Of a stretch of DNA of 64,000 nucleotides, positions 10,940 through 21,488 are shown piece after piece; position 1 is the first letter of the stretch; every line of letters starts with the position of its first letter. The DNA comes from Acestrorhynchus altus (Eukaryota; Chordata; Actinopteri; Characiformes; Acestrorhynchidae). The stretch spans positions 3,561,336-3,625,335 of the forward strand of contig CM067504.1 of the NCBI GenBank assembly GCA_034509495.1, written 5' to 3'. The notes below the pieces were generated by a model that saw only the letters and a list, made by a program, of their open reading frames with translations, did not search any database and was not told where the DNA came from. The translations under genes and the position numbers were made by a program.

Positions 10940-11495
10940 GACTGTCATGAAGTCCAAATGACAGCAGGTCATCTTCAGTGATGAGTCACACTCTTGTCAA
11001 CGGTTTGTTATTGCACATCACACATCTAGAAGGACCTGGTGTGATGGTGTGAGGTCCAACTTCATACAAGGACAGATCACCTTTGGTCTTCATTTCAGAC
11101 ACTTTAACAGCCCAAAGTTTCCTTAATAAGGTTCTGCAACCAGTGTTTCTACCATTTCTGAACACACACTCCGGCGCTCTATTCCAGGACGACGCTCGTC
11201 CACACACTGCTGCCGTCTCAAGATCTCGTCTTGAAGACACAGATACTACGCCGTGGTCGGTCTCATCTCCAGACCTGTCCCTGATTGAAAATGTGAGGGA
11301 TGCTATTGGACGCTCTATCAACACTCCACCCCTACCACACCATCTGCAGAACTGAGGGAGAACATTCAAGCTGCATGGGATGGATCATCACAGGACACCA
11401 TTAGGAACCTCTACAACTCCATGCAGAGACGTCTGGCATGTTGCGTTAAACCCGACGCCGTACTGAGAGACACCACTTCTGTATGAGTAGATCAA
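10940..11495 (+). pseudogene. Tc1-type transposase remnant (catalytic half)
   Basis: A decayed N-terminal part (FSDESHS near 10976-10996) precedes a 90-codon open frame, 11083-11355. That frame contains TLTAQSFLNKVLQPVFLPFL, GALFQDDARPHTA and SPDLSLIENVRDAIGRSINT. This is the second catalytic Asp region and the third catalytic Glu of a Tc1-type DDE transposase. After a stop, the C-terminal RENIQAAWDGSSQDTIRNLY and MQRRLACCVKPDAVLRDTTS continue in another frame. The N-terminal DNA-binding domain is missing. This is the longest readable example of the family here. Family identification is by motif recall. Confidence 0.85.
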
Positions 11496-12485
11496 TCTTC
11501 TGGATATATGGATCTATAAAAATATAACATACAATATTAATTATAGATATTGATATAATTATTTTTTTTAAAGAATGAAAAAACACTTTAAACACTGGAA
11601 TTTACAGCACATGAATAGAATGGAGTGGCATTTCATTACACTGCATAGAGTCCGTCTAGAGGAAAAGTCAGGTTTAATTAAAATAAATGGTGAATAAGCC
11701 TGGAGAAAGAGTGATTGTTAATAAGGAAACGAGAAAGCACTGAGGTGTTCAAAATGAACAAATTTCAAGCTTCAGTTTTCTTGAATGTAACCTTTGAACC
11801 TGCAGTCGTTTTAAGTTTTCACCCCATCCAAATCTGAAAGCAGTAAACGGGTCATCGAAAACGTTTCACTTTCATTTACAGGGTCCTAATATGAGCATTG
11901 GTGCCCATAGTAAACAGAATATAAGGCATCATAAACAGAATTATTCTCTGTCTGAAATATGAGGCAGTCATGCCTGGAATGAATAAGTCAATACTGTTTT
12001 AGTTAAATATGGCTGTCATATTGATTGAGAAAAAAGATTAGAAATTAATGATGCGGGTGTTCCAGATTGTGGAATCAATTTCAATGAATAGCAGTTTCTC
12101 AGGCCACCTGTTTTGCAACAGATTCCAGCATGTTTGGTTGCTAGCGTTTTACATCATCTAGAGCTCACGTCTCTGTCATGTGGGCATTTGATACTTTGCA
12201 GGGAACACAGATCTGCTTGGAGCAGTTTTAAAGGACACTTATTGTGAACATTACTCAAACCTAGCTTATTTTAAACTTAATCAAATGTCTCTACTTGAGT
12301 ACAAATTCACTCAAAGGGGCTGTTTGATGAAACAGGCAGGTGGATTGTAAAAACATCTGATCTCCTTTTGAAAACGTCCACTTTCTGTCCATTTTTTACC
12401 CTGTAAAATGACCCGTTGCTAAGTTTAGAGGACAAGTGACATCTAAGGACAAAGAAAATACAGCCAACCCTTAGATTTGACTCAC
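11496..12485. other. Unique noncoding sequence
   Basis: AT-rich, with no gene or repeat family recognised. Confidence 0.5.
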
Positions 12486-12499
12486 AACAAGGAATCAAC

Positions 12500-12826
12500 T
12501 CGAACTGAAAAGACACCTGCACTGTGAAGACCATACTGACGGGCTGCATCAACACTTGGTACAGGATCTGCACTCGTCCCGAGAGGAAAACTCTGCAGAT
12601 GGTGGTGCACACCACCCAGCACGTCACCGGGTTTCAGATCCCAAACCTTCTTGATTTATAAACCAGCCACTGTTTGAGGAAGACCAGGAGGATTATAAAG
12701 GACTCCACCCATCCAAACCACTGCCTGTTCTCAAAGTCGCCCAGTAGTAGAAGCATGAGGACCAGAACCAGATGGTTCCTAGACAGCTTCTTCCCCCAGG
12801 CCATCAGGCTCCTAAACAGGCAGTAA
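12500..12826 (+). pseudogene. LINE reverse-transcriptase ORF2, C-terminal end
   Basis: From 12524 the plus strand reads VKTILTGCINTWYRICTRPE, then KTLQMVVHTTQHVTG, RRIIKDSTHPNHCLFS and finally DSFFPQAIRLLNRQ before a TAA at 12824-12826. This matches the C-terminal tail of fish non-LTR retrotransposon ORF2 proteins (jockey/L2-like group), where LTGCITxWYG, HPxHxLF and SFFPxAIRLLN are typical. There is one in-frame stop (12659-12661), and the upstream reverse-transcriptase domain is absent, as expected for a 5'-truncated insertion. The C-rich 3' untranslated part continues to about 12950 and runs into the 26-bp array. Confidence 0.8.
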
Positions 12827-12952
12827 CACAGTGTTCCAGTCCACAGCCAATTACAACTCATCTCACCTGCCTCATCACACCTTCACACCTTCACACCACA
12901 TAAACTGTTTCTGCACCTGCACTTTACTCACTTCTGGAGCAGCAACCAGCTG

Positions 12953-13293
12953 CATAGTTACACTGCACCCACCAAAGACTGTCTCCCACCGCACCCACCA
13001 AAGACTGTCTCCCACTGCACCCACCAAAGTCTGTCTCCCACTGCACCCACCAAAGACTCTCTCCCACCGCACCCACCAAAGACTCTCTCCTACTGCACCC
13101 ACCAAAGACTGTCTCCCACTGCACCCACCAAAGACTCTGTCCCACTGCACCCACCAAAGACTCTCTCCCACTGCACCCACCAAAGAGTGTCTCCCACTGC
13201 ACCCACCAAAGACTCTCTCCCACTACACTAACCAAAGACTGTCTCCCACCCACCAAAGACTGTCTCCCACTACACCCACCAAAGAATGTCTCT
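12953..13293. repeat. 26-bp minisatellite, about 13 units
   Basis: Unit CACTGCACCCACCAAAGACT plus GTCTCC, repeated from about 12957 with single-base variants and one shortened unit near 13245. Because 26 is not a multiple of 3 and the unit has no stop codons in some frames, it creates long false frames on both strands. It sits directly in or after the LINE 3' region. Confidence 0.95.
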
Positions 13294-13319
13294 TGATTTG
13301 ATGACCAATGTTACTGTAA

Positions 13320-13590
13320 CCAAGCACAAACTGCAAAAATGTACTTAATGTAAACCTTAATCTACATCTACACCCAATCTTAATCCAACACTAAAGCCTG
13401 CACCTAAACTTAAACCTAATTTACACTTTAATCTACACCCTAATCAACACCATAATCTACACCTAAACCTAACCTTAATCTACACCTTAATCTAGATATA
13501 AATCTAGCCTAGCCTTACCTTACACTTAACTTTACACCTTAACCTAAACATAACGTAACCTTAACAGTTATTCTAAACCTTACCTTTCAA
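13320..13590. repeat. Degenerate CCTAA/CCTTAA-rich tract
   Basis: About 270 bp of loosely repeated ACCTTAATCTACACC, ACCTAAACCTAACC and related words. It resembles decayed (CCCTAA)n-like sequence, but no run of perfect vertebrate telomere units is present. Confidence 0.6.
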
Positions 13591-13694
13591 AAGTCAAAAC
13601 TGCAGGGTTTCCTCCAATAATTCATCCCAGCACTGCTTGTCAATTCTTGATTTGTCAAGACTGTAGTACTAGCAAGTTGCCAGGTGTCTGCCAA

Positions 13695-14550
13695 GGTGCC
13701 AGACTCTGACTGATCAGAGAGAGGGGGCGGGGCTGATGATCAACCTGCATACAGACTCTGACCGATCAGAGAGAGGGGGCGGGGCTGATGATCAACCTGC
13801 ATACAGACTCTGACCGATCAGAGAGAGGGGGCGGGGCTGATGCTCAACCTGCATACAGACTCTGACCGATCAGAGAGAGGGGGCGGGGCTGATGATGTCA
13901 CTGACCCAGATATTGACTTACAGAGGAAAACAAGAAGCGAGGGGTCGTTGACTGTTAGGGGGTTGCTATTTTTCGTCTCTCACACAGTGCTCAAATTACA
14001 GAATAAAAGTCTTGAGGATGGATAATACTGAGGTACGAGTAACCCACTGTTTTGTGTACATACAGGAATTAATCCTCCGCATTTAACCCACCCTCACGCA
14101 GAGAGACACACATACACACTAGTGAATTCACACACCAGGGGGCAGTGAGCAGCCCTATCCTCAGCGCCTGGGGAGCAGCTGGGGAATTCAGTGCATCACT
14201 CAAGTTTTTCGCTCATGTTGTACAAGTTCTGGCTGATTCTAACTGGCGACTTTCCAGTCATAAGACTGGTTGCCTAACTACCAGACCACGGCTGCTCCCA
14301 CCATTTAAAGTGTTATAACGATATATAAAGAGTTTTAAAGTATAAATAACAAGGTTAAATCCATACAAATATCTAAATTATTATTATTTTACTTTTACAC
14401 CTCGAAGACAAATGTGAGCAGTCTGGGATCTCCTGAAACAAACAATATCTGGTATTTGTGATTGGATCCTATAAATACCTTTCTAATAATAATCATCAAA
14501 CTATAAAAACGTCCCGCAAAATCAGTCCAGGGCTCGAAAGGTTCAAGAAA
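13695..14550 (+). mobile_element. GC-box VNTR element, copy A (4 units, SINE inserted)
   Basis: Four 52-bp units start at 13700, 13752, 13804 and 13856, each with GGGGGCGGGGCT. The last three share the variant GACCGATCAG. Downstream is the family's right half: TCACTGACCCAGATATT, GAATAAAAGTCTTGAGGATG, then after the inserted SINE (14050-14300) AAATCCATACAAATATCTAA and GATCTCCTGAAACAAACAA. It ends near CCAGGGCTCGAAAGGTT. The left half is missing. Confidence 0.85.
14050..14302 (-). mobile_element. tRNA-derived SINE, nested in copy A
   Basis: Reverse strand begins GCAGCCGTGGTCTGGTAGTT, a tRNA-like head with an A-box-like block. The body on the plus strand has GGGGGCAGTGAGCAGCCCTA and CGCCTGGGGAGCAGCTGGGG, typical of a dispersed fish SINE. 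It interrupts the VNTR element, so it inserted later. The related piece at 42165-42362 also sits inside a VNTR element. Confidence 0.65.
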
Positions 14551-15330
14551 GGTCAAATGACGTACATCAGATCACACTGCAGCTAATTTTAAACCAGCGT
14601 GAAAGTTCTTTACGTAAAGCCTCACACATGTCCAAGAACCGTGGTGTGAAATTACAGCATTGTAACAGAAGAATTACAAAATAAATGACCACTATTTGGC
14701 TCTCAGCAGGTTCTTCCCGTTTCTGGGTCCTGGTCATGCACCCTTTCCTTTGTGGAAAATGGAAATATAGAGCTGAGGCAGGGCAACTCAGTGAATCAAT
14801 TTATCCCTGAAAACAATGTGCAGACATTCATCACCCACACTCATTTTCGATGCTCTTGTGAGTGTGTGTCCATGTGCGTGATATATTTGGTCTCTCTTGA
14901 GAGCACAGGAATTGCTACGGTGTATTCGGATTGGTGAGATGGCTTGATTGCCCCGGGGTTGCAGTATTGTGACATTTCAATATGTATTAGGATATACTGA
15001 GGGTTTAGCTCATAAATTAAATCTGCTCCCCCGGCAATCTGTGCGAGCTGCGAGATAAATTACACCAAAGAGAATGCGTCCTATAGGTGTGTATTTCCTC
15101 ACACTCTCTATCAGTGGGGATAAATGATGGGTAGGCCTGTCATATGACGTGTGGAACGGGTCTATTATGGTCTTTGTCCAGCCTATTTAGGCAAACCGGT
15201 CTGATGAGAGAAAGCCGATTAAGACTTTGTGGCCTCTTTCATTTCGGCCTCATTGTGGCAATTCTTTGAGTTGCAGTTCAATAATTTTTCATTATTTTGA
15301 TACAGTTCTGCAAAATGCTCTTAAGCTATG
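14551..15330. other. Unique sequence, possible conserved noncoding element
   Basis: No gene recognised. The segment 14935-15270 has balanced composition, no repeat signature, and many homeodomain-like TAAAT/ATTA words. It is the kind of sequence worth testing for conservation. This is a guess from texture only. Confidence 0.3.
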
Positions 15331-16011
15331 TGCACATAAAGGAGCACTATAATTACAGACTGTAGCCCATCTGTATCTCTGCAGACTTTATTCTCCTCCT
15401 TTCACCCTGATCTTCAATGATCAGGACCCCACAGGACCACCACAAAGCAGCTATTATGTGGTTGGTGGGTCATTCTCAGCACTGCAGTCACACTGACATG
15501 GTGGTGGTATGTTGCACCAGTATGAAGGGATCAGACACAGCAGTGCTGCTGGAGTGTTTAAACACTGCGTCCACTCACTGTCCACTCTATTAGACTCTCC
15601 TACCGAGTGTCTCCACCTTGTAGATGTAAAGTCAGAGTCTAGAGGACGACCAAAACAAACTGTGCAGAAACAGATGAGCTTCTGTCTCTGACTTTACATC
15701 TACAAGGTGGAGACACTTGGTAGGAGTGGACAGTGAGTGGACACAGTGTTCAAACACTCCAGCAGCACTGCAGTGTCTGATCAACTTGTAACAGTGCAAC
15801 ACAGACTAACACACCACCACCATGTCAATGTGACTGCAGTGCTGAGAATGACCCACCACCCCTGTGGGGTCCTGATCATTGAAGATCAGGGTGAAAGGAG
15901 GAGAACAAAGTATGCAGAGAAACAAATGGGCTACAGTCTGTAATTATAGAACTACAAACTGCTCCTGTGTGGTCAGAGGAGCTGATAGAGTGGACAGTGA
16001 ATGTAGAGACA
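15331..16011. mobile_element. Palindromic dispersed repeat, copy 7 (longest)
   Basis: Both arms are present. The left arm runs CATAAAGGAGCACTATAATT, GTCATTCTCAGCACTGCAGT, CAGACACAGCAGTGCTGCTG, TCCACCTTGTAGATGTAAAG. The right arm is its approximate reverse complement, ending AACTGCTCCTGTGTGGTCAG and GATAGAGTGGACAGTGA. The centre near 15640-15660 is short. Terminal blocks (CAGCCATAACATTAT) are missing on both sides. Confidence 0.85.
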
Positions 16012-16945
16012 TGGCTGATGCGTGGATATGGTCAGTGACAAATTTTGTAATTTTGCCAAAGTGCACCACCACAGTGGAAATAATGGCTGCACTGTGGACT
16101 TTCAACTATAATTCAAAGAGTCAACTAAAATTTGCTTATGAACCTCACTATGAAACAAACTGTATAAAATGCATTATGTTCGGCACCAAGCTACAGAAAT
16201 CAGGTACAAATCAGGCTCATGTGTCTGGGAATCTGAAAGAAGCTGCTGGTTTAGAAATGTTCTCAATAAGATGCAAACACTCCTTTTGTGCTGGCTTCTT
16301 GCAGCACATCTGAAATTGTGTTTTGCAGAGTCATCGAAAGGAAACTTTAATTCTACAACAACTCTAAATGATTGCAGTTGGGTCACTAAGTGTTGAGACT
16401 TGACCAAATTTGACCATCTCTACTGTGCCTCTGCCCTCAAGACTGTCTTTAATGTTAAGTGCATCTGGCACTTCAAACAAACGATGCTCTTAGCAATGGA
16501 TCTGGAGATTATGAAGCTTCGGTTGCACGTGCATGACAGCTATAATGGCTAGCAGCACTGGGTCCAAAGAGACGTTTTATCATCGTGAATTTACCCTTCA
16601 GTGGCTTAAATTATTGGATAGTTATGGGACATTATCCTTCGTATGAGACCAATGACTTCAACAACTGATTAGTTGCATTAGTTGCAGATCCATTAGAAGG
16701 ACCTGTTTAATCAAAATAAATAAAAACAATAAAGTCATTATGAATCCATTCCTGAGCTGTAATCTTTGCATTTATCTTAATTGGAAAACAAAAATAAATG
16801 TCATATTTTTATTACAATTAAAGTGATATTCATTTATTCTTTTCCCAAGATAAATGATGCCTTCTCGTAGATTACACTGGACACATTAGACTTAAGTCTT
16901 AAGAACCGTAAGTCATCATCAAACAACATTTGCACTCAACTGATT
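16012..16945. other. Unique noncoding sequence
   Basis: The 144-codon frame ending at 16313 starts inside the palindromic repeat and shows no known domain. Nothing else recognised. Confidence 0.45.
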
Positions 16946-16949
16946 GCAA

Positions 16950-17245
16950 TAGTGCCAAACTGTCACAGAGTCACTTAGAACAGCAGAAAGCCATCTTCTG
17001 TGATGAATCACGCCCCATGTCTTCGTGGAGATGACCAACAAATCCACAAGTAGAGGCACTGTGGTCGGCACCAAGATCAATGGTTTGTTGTCACGTCACA
17101 CATCCAGAACTACTGGTTCCATGGTGTTGGGTTTCCTTTTGTACAACACAGATCACCTTTGTTCTTCATTAATGGCATTTTAATAACCAAACGTTGCAAT
17201 AATAAGGTCCTGCAAACAGTCCTCCACCCTGGTGCACAATGAGAT
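16950..17245 (+). pseudogene. Tc1-type transposase fragment
   Basis: Plus-strand pieces such as CHRVT near 16963, HGVGFPFVQHRSPLFFINGI and VLQTVLHPGA correspond to the middle of the Tc1 family found at 10940-11495 (compare TLTAQ and VLQPV there). It stops just before the second catalytic Asp, where piggyBac-like sequence begins. Diverged, with stops. Confidence 0.6.
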
Positions 17246-17254
17246 GTAAATGCA

Positions 17255-17905
17255 GGCTGCAAGATGTTTTATTGCAGCTGATGAACTGGGATAGTGATGT
17301 AGAGGAATTGTTTTAAGAGATGGAGGATCATTCAGAACCAGATGATCCAGATTGTCAATTTTCCCACAATGAGGAGGATTCAGAGGACGAGTCTGCCAGT
17401 GTCCCTTCATCAGATGAAAACCAAGAGAGGACATGTAGCTGCAAATGATCCTGGATTACAACTCCACCAAAGGAGGACTTGACAATCTTGACACAGTCAC
17501 AATAATATACTGCTGCCAGCGTAAGACTGCCCGTTGGCCCTTGGTGGTTTTCTATAACGTGCTGTGGATTGAGGAATGCCAGCAAACTGTACCAACGTCG
17601 ACTTTTCCTGGAAGAACTAGGCAAAGCACTCGCCACTCCCAAGATCCAGAACCGGGCCAGGCCAACTCGATACCCAGCAGCCGCAGCTGTCATTGCAAAG
17701 GTCAAGGGCAGGGCATCTGACCAACCAACAATGGATCCTTTCCATACAGGTGCAAAGAAATGCAAAAGAAGCCAAGTCTGTCCATCCTGAGATAACAGTA
17801 AAATAAGAACCTGTTGTGTGAGGTGCAAGTCACATTCTGACCATCATGTGGGGAACACTGAAAATGTTGACCATTGGAAACCCAAGAAAATGGGTTAAAA
17901 GTTAA
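17255..17905 (+). pseudogene. piggyBac-type transposase remnant, catalytic core deleted
   Basis: The first part (about 17260-17445) reads QLMNWDSDVEELF, stop, then EMEDHSEPDDPDCQFSHNEE and DSEDESASVPSSDE, the acidic N-terminal region of piggyBac/PGBD transposases. Immediately after, 17445 on, it reads ILDYNSTKGGLDNLD and RKTARWPLVVFYNVLW, the conserved block near the end of the catalytic domain. After a frameshift near 17570 it reads RRLFLEELGKALATPKIQ, then KRSQVCPS and TCCVRCKSH of the C-terminal cysteine-rich domain. Intact proteins are about 550-600 residues; roughly the middle 300-400, including the DDD core, are gone. Copies with stops and a frameshift like this are inactive. Family call is from motif recall and is strong for the C-terminal part. 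Confidence 0.85.
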
Positions 17906-18060
17906 TAAAAAAAAGTTTTGTGAAGACGGAAAGAAATGAAATCAGGAGTTCTTAATATAGTGCTGGAATTGTAAATCTCATCTTCTCATCTCATCTAAAC
18001 GTTTGAATAATCAAAAATAAAGTTTTTATTACACAAAAAAACACCAAATGTAGAAGGCTG
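17906..18060. other. AT-rich linker
   Basis: Short AT-rich sequence between the piggyBac remnant and the SINE. Confidence 0.4.
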
Positions 18061-18064
18061 GCAG

Positions 18065-18490
18065 CTCCTGAGTGGTGCAACCATAAAAACATCAGTGCAA
18101 CACTCATTTTTATTAGACTTTCAGCCACATTAGTGTTAATAGAATTATACCTAACAGTCCAAAAATTTACAAACTCAATGCAAATGGTGCCAGGTTGCTT
18201 GGTGGTTGGGATGGTTGCCGCCCTGCTCTATGGTCTTGGGTTCAAGGCCCTATTTGGGTGGAGTTCCCATATTCTCCCTCTCTCAGAGTGGGTTTCCTCC
18301 AGGGGCTCCAGATTCCACAAAACATGGATATCAGGTGAATTGGCTACTCTACTCTAAATTGCCCTGGAGTATAAATGAGAACGTATGTGTTAGTGAATAT
18401 ATGACTGTATGCTCAGACATGGTTTGACACTCTGTACTTAGTGTCCAATGCAGTTCTCCAGGTGGACAGTAGGTTCTGAGAGAGACTGCA
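18065..18490 (+). mobile_element. V-SINE-like element (degenerate)
   Basis: From 18187 it reads like the widespread vertebrate V-SINE type: GGTTGCTTGGTGGTTGGGAT, B-box-like GGGTTCAAGGCCC, the central GTGGGTTTCCTCCAGGGGCT, then GGTGAATTGGCTACTCT. An extra tRNA-like piece GAGTGGTGCAACCATAAAAA at about 18074 precedes it and may be a second SINE head. Confidence 0.7.
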
Positions 18491-19168
18491 CTGTGTGCAG
18501 TTGGCTGCTCTTTCTCGTCAGCATGTGTTGGTTGAGAGCTGAGTGCTGCAATTAGGAATCTAGAAAATCACTATAAAAGTGTAATTCAAGAAAAAAAAAG
18601 ATTGCAATTAAATGAATTTGATTTAATTACATGCTCTGTGATTAAAGAATCTAAATGAATTACATTAATCATGTTTATTTTCTTTTAGTGTCTGGTGTCC
18701 ATTTTTTTATAGTTAATGCAAATGACAGAAGTTTCCGTTCTCTGCCAAATAACTGAGATTGCTAGCTGATGACCAGAAATCCCCAGCCAGTGCGATATAT
18801 TCATCTCCCTTCATTATTCGTCCCTTCAGTCTTTCTTTTCTGCATCATAAAGTTGCTGAATTTTAGACACATTTGTGCTCCTTTATGGTGACTATTAAAA
18901 TGCATGTGATTCCCACATCCCCTGTCTGATCTGTGTAAACAATTAACCCAACGACATTGATCAGGTAGCAGCTGTGAGCCAGTGGATGAGAACCACTGCA
19001 GCTGTCACATGGTGCATTTGACCCAGTACACCTGATCAGGGAAATTTGTGGTTGTATCCTTCTAATGTTGAAACCAACCTGCTCACATAATACTTTAAAG
19101 AGACTTTGGACTAGAAATGTAATGTATTTTGCAGGTACAGAGTACATTTATTAATTCCAAGTTTCACA
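18491..19168. other. Unique noncoding sequence
   Basis: No gene or repeat recognised. Confidence 0.45.
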
Positions 19169-19170
19169 TA

Positions 19171-19694
19171 CAGGGGTTGGACAATGAAACTGAAACACCT
19201 GTCATTGTATTGTGGGAGGTTTCATGGCTAAATTGGAGCAGCCTTGTGGCTAATCTTCATTAATTGCACCAGTAAGAGCAGAGTGTGAAGGTTCAATTAG
19301 CAGGTAAGAGCACAGTTTTGCTCAAAATATTGCAATGAACACAACATTATGGGGGACATACCAGAGTTCAAAAGAGGACAAATTGTTGGTGCACGTCTTG
19401 CTGGCGCATCTGTGACCAAGACAGCAAGTCTTTGTGATGTATCAAGAGCCACGGTATCCAGGGTAATGTCAGCACCACCAAGAAGGACCAACCACATCCA
19501 ACAGGATTAACTGTGGACGCAAGAGGAAGCTGTCTGAAAGGGATGTTGGGGTGTGAACCCGGGTTGTATCCAAAAAATGTCCTTCCCAAGATTAACTGGC
19601 GCTGTATTGGCCGCAAACGGAGGCCCTAGTTCACCATACTAATCAATTATTGTGGTCTAAAACCAGGTGTTTCAGTTTCATTGTCCAACCCCTG
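19171..19694 (+). mobile_element. Tc1-type internal-deletion element with perfect 31-bp TIRs
   Basis: The first 31 bases (19171-19201, starting CAGGGGTTGGACAATGAAAC) and last 31 bases (19664-19694) are exact reverse complements. TA flanks both sides (19169-19170 and 19695-19696), the expected Tc1/mariner target duplication. The element is 524 bp against about 1.2-1.6 kb for full Tc1 elements. It keeps the 5' end of the transposase gene and lacks the rest. Confidence 0.95.
19349..19510 (+). pseudogene. Tc1 transposase N-terminal DNA-binding fragment
   Basis: An open frame of 53 codons starts ATG at 19349 and stops at 19508-19510. It contains [20 protein letters not shown] and [17 protein letters not shown], a textbook helix-turn-helix of Tc1-type transposases. 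A frameshift then moves the continuation ([13 protein letters not shown], later TRVVSKK) to the next frame. The catalytic domain is absent. The fragment could in principle still bind terminal repeats, but there is no evidence it is expressed. Confidence 0.9.
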
Positions 19695-19696
19695 TA

Positions 19697-21485
19697 CATG
19701 TCATGCATGGAACATTAGGCAGAGTTCATGAGTAGAAATCCTTAGACAGGTTGTTTATGTTTAGTATTAGTAGGCCACAGACACTTTTCACTGATGACTA
19801 AATCTAACATGCACTTTGTTCATTCACTGATTGGTTAATCCCTGAGGTTAAACTGCCAGACTGTGAAATGTTTGTCTAACTTGGTTTGCTTTTTCAAAAT
19901 GATCACTGTCCACATGATTGCACTGCACATGCTCAGCACAAATGGGGCATGACCAAAAGTGTTAATCAAAGGGCACCAAGGAAAGTGATTAATTAGTGTT
20001 ATTATAAATGCATTGTAATTAAAATTAACACATTCATTTGACAGCCTTAAAACATACATCTACAAGCAACTTATTAAATATATGATAATTAACTACAATA
20101 GTAAATATAAACAGTGATAAATATACTAGTGCATCTCAAATAAGAATACTGTGAAAATGTTTTTGATCATTTAATTAAACGTAATACTATGATAATTTTA
20201 TATTCATTAAAGTAATTTGATTCATAAGCTTTCATTTGTTTTTGTTTTTTTTTAAGATTTTGAGACTCTGGATTTCTGGTTTTCATGAGCAATAAGCCAA
20301 ATTAATCAACAGTAAAGAAAAAAAAAAAAGGCTTGGAAAGTCACTTTGATGAATATAAAATATGACCTTTCTGACCATTTTATGAACTTTTTAAATTAAA
20401 TTGTGAGCTTTTTTAATAATATTCTTCTGTCGCAGGACACAATATTTTTATGTTGCAAAAACAAATGTAAGTCTTAAGACAAAAAATTACAATATACAAA
20501 ATTAAATTTAAATATTACTATTTATTTATTATGTCACACATACAAATATGTACATACAAATACATGCTTTCAACAAATTGTATTTGGCAAGACACCCTAG
20601 ACATCCAAACATACACAGAAATCCCCCAAATTGACTTGAAGGTCACAATATTATATTATAATGATATTTATATTCTGTTATAAAAGCTTAACAGGAGCAC
20701 AGTCTCTTTCTCTCCACAACAGTGTGACTCTTTTTGCCTTTTGTGATTTGATGTCAAAACAGTCTCGTCACATGTGTGGTTCTACAGAGAAAGCCACAAA
20801 ATGTGACAGCAGCTCAATGTCTGAGTCACTGGAGTGATCTCAGCGAGTTCAAACCTACCTGGAACAGTGAACGGTCTGGGTCATGAATTAACCATACAGA
20901 TTATTTTAGCTAGAATCATAATCAGACAATTTGTTTGTTTACATGCATCAATAATCAGATTTCTGCTTTAAAACAATAAATAAACAAGCAAACAAACAAA
21001 ATCAATTAGCTGGGAGATCCAAGATGGTGGAATCCCTGCTGGTTCTAGACCTTCCTCCAAGCTAAAAAAATAACTACTTGTCTCCCCTGGAACCACCCAA
21101 ATGTTCTCCTGCACCCAAAACCTGACTAGTTTATAATTTCCTATAAACACATTTCATGTGCAGTGAGACTTTTAATTTCCAACATAAATATGACAAACAA
21201 CTGAGAGGAAAAATAATGACTAGGTCTGAAATAAACCCTTTCAACAAAAATGTTGTTGATGCTGTGCTGGATGAAAAAGATTGAATAAACCAATTTACAG
21301 CAGACATGAAAGAAAGGAAGATAATTAAACGAATAAATAATAAACTGAGTGATAAAAAGTAACATTTTGTTTGAGCAGATCCAGCAGGCGACCAATTTTG
21401 CCATCGGTGGACCAACATTTGTCCACCATCCACTTGCTTTCTGGGACGTTTCAAAGAACATAATGCAAATGTCTTATAAAAAAAA
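19697..21485. other. Unique AT-rich noncoding sequence
   Basis: No repeat family or coding exon recognised across this stretch. A-rich runs occur at about 20320-20330. Confidence 0.5.
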
Positions 21486-21488
21486 GAT

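Noticed and set aside
12831..13301. 156-codon frame with APTKxCLPLHPPKTLSH-type repeats, and two minus-strand counterparts
   Set aside because: Produced by the 26-bp minisatellite, which lacks stops and rotates through all three frames.
15879..16313. 144-codon plus-strand frame
   Set aside because: Begins inside the palindromic repeat and continues into unique DNA without a recognisable domain or splice context.
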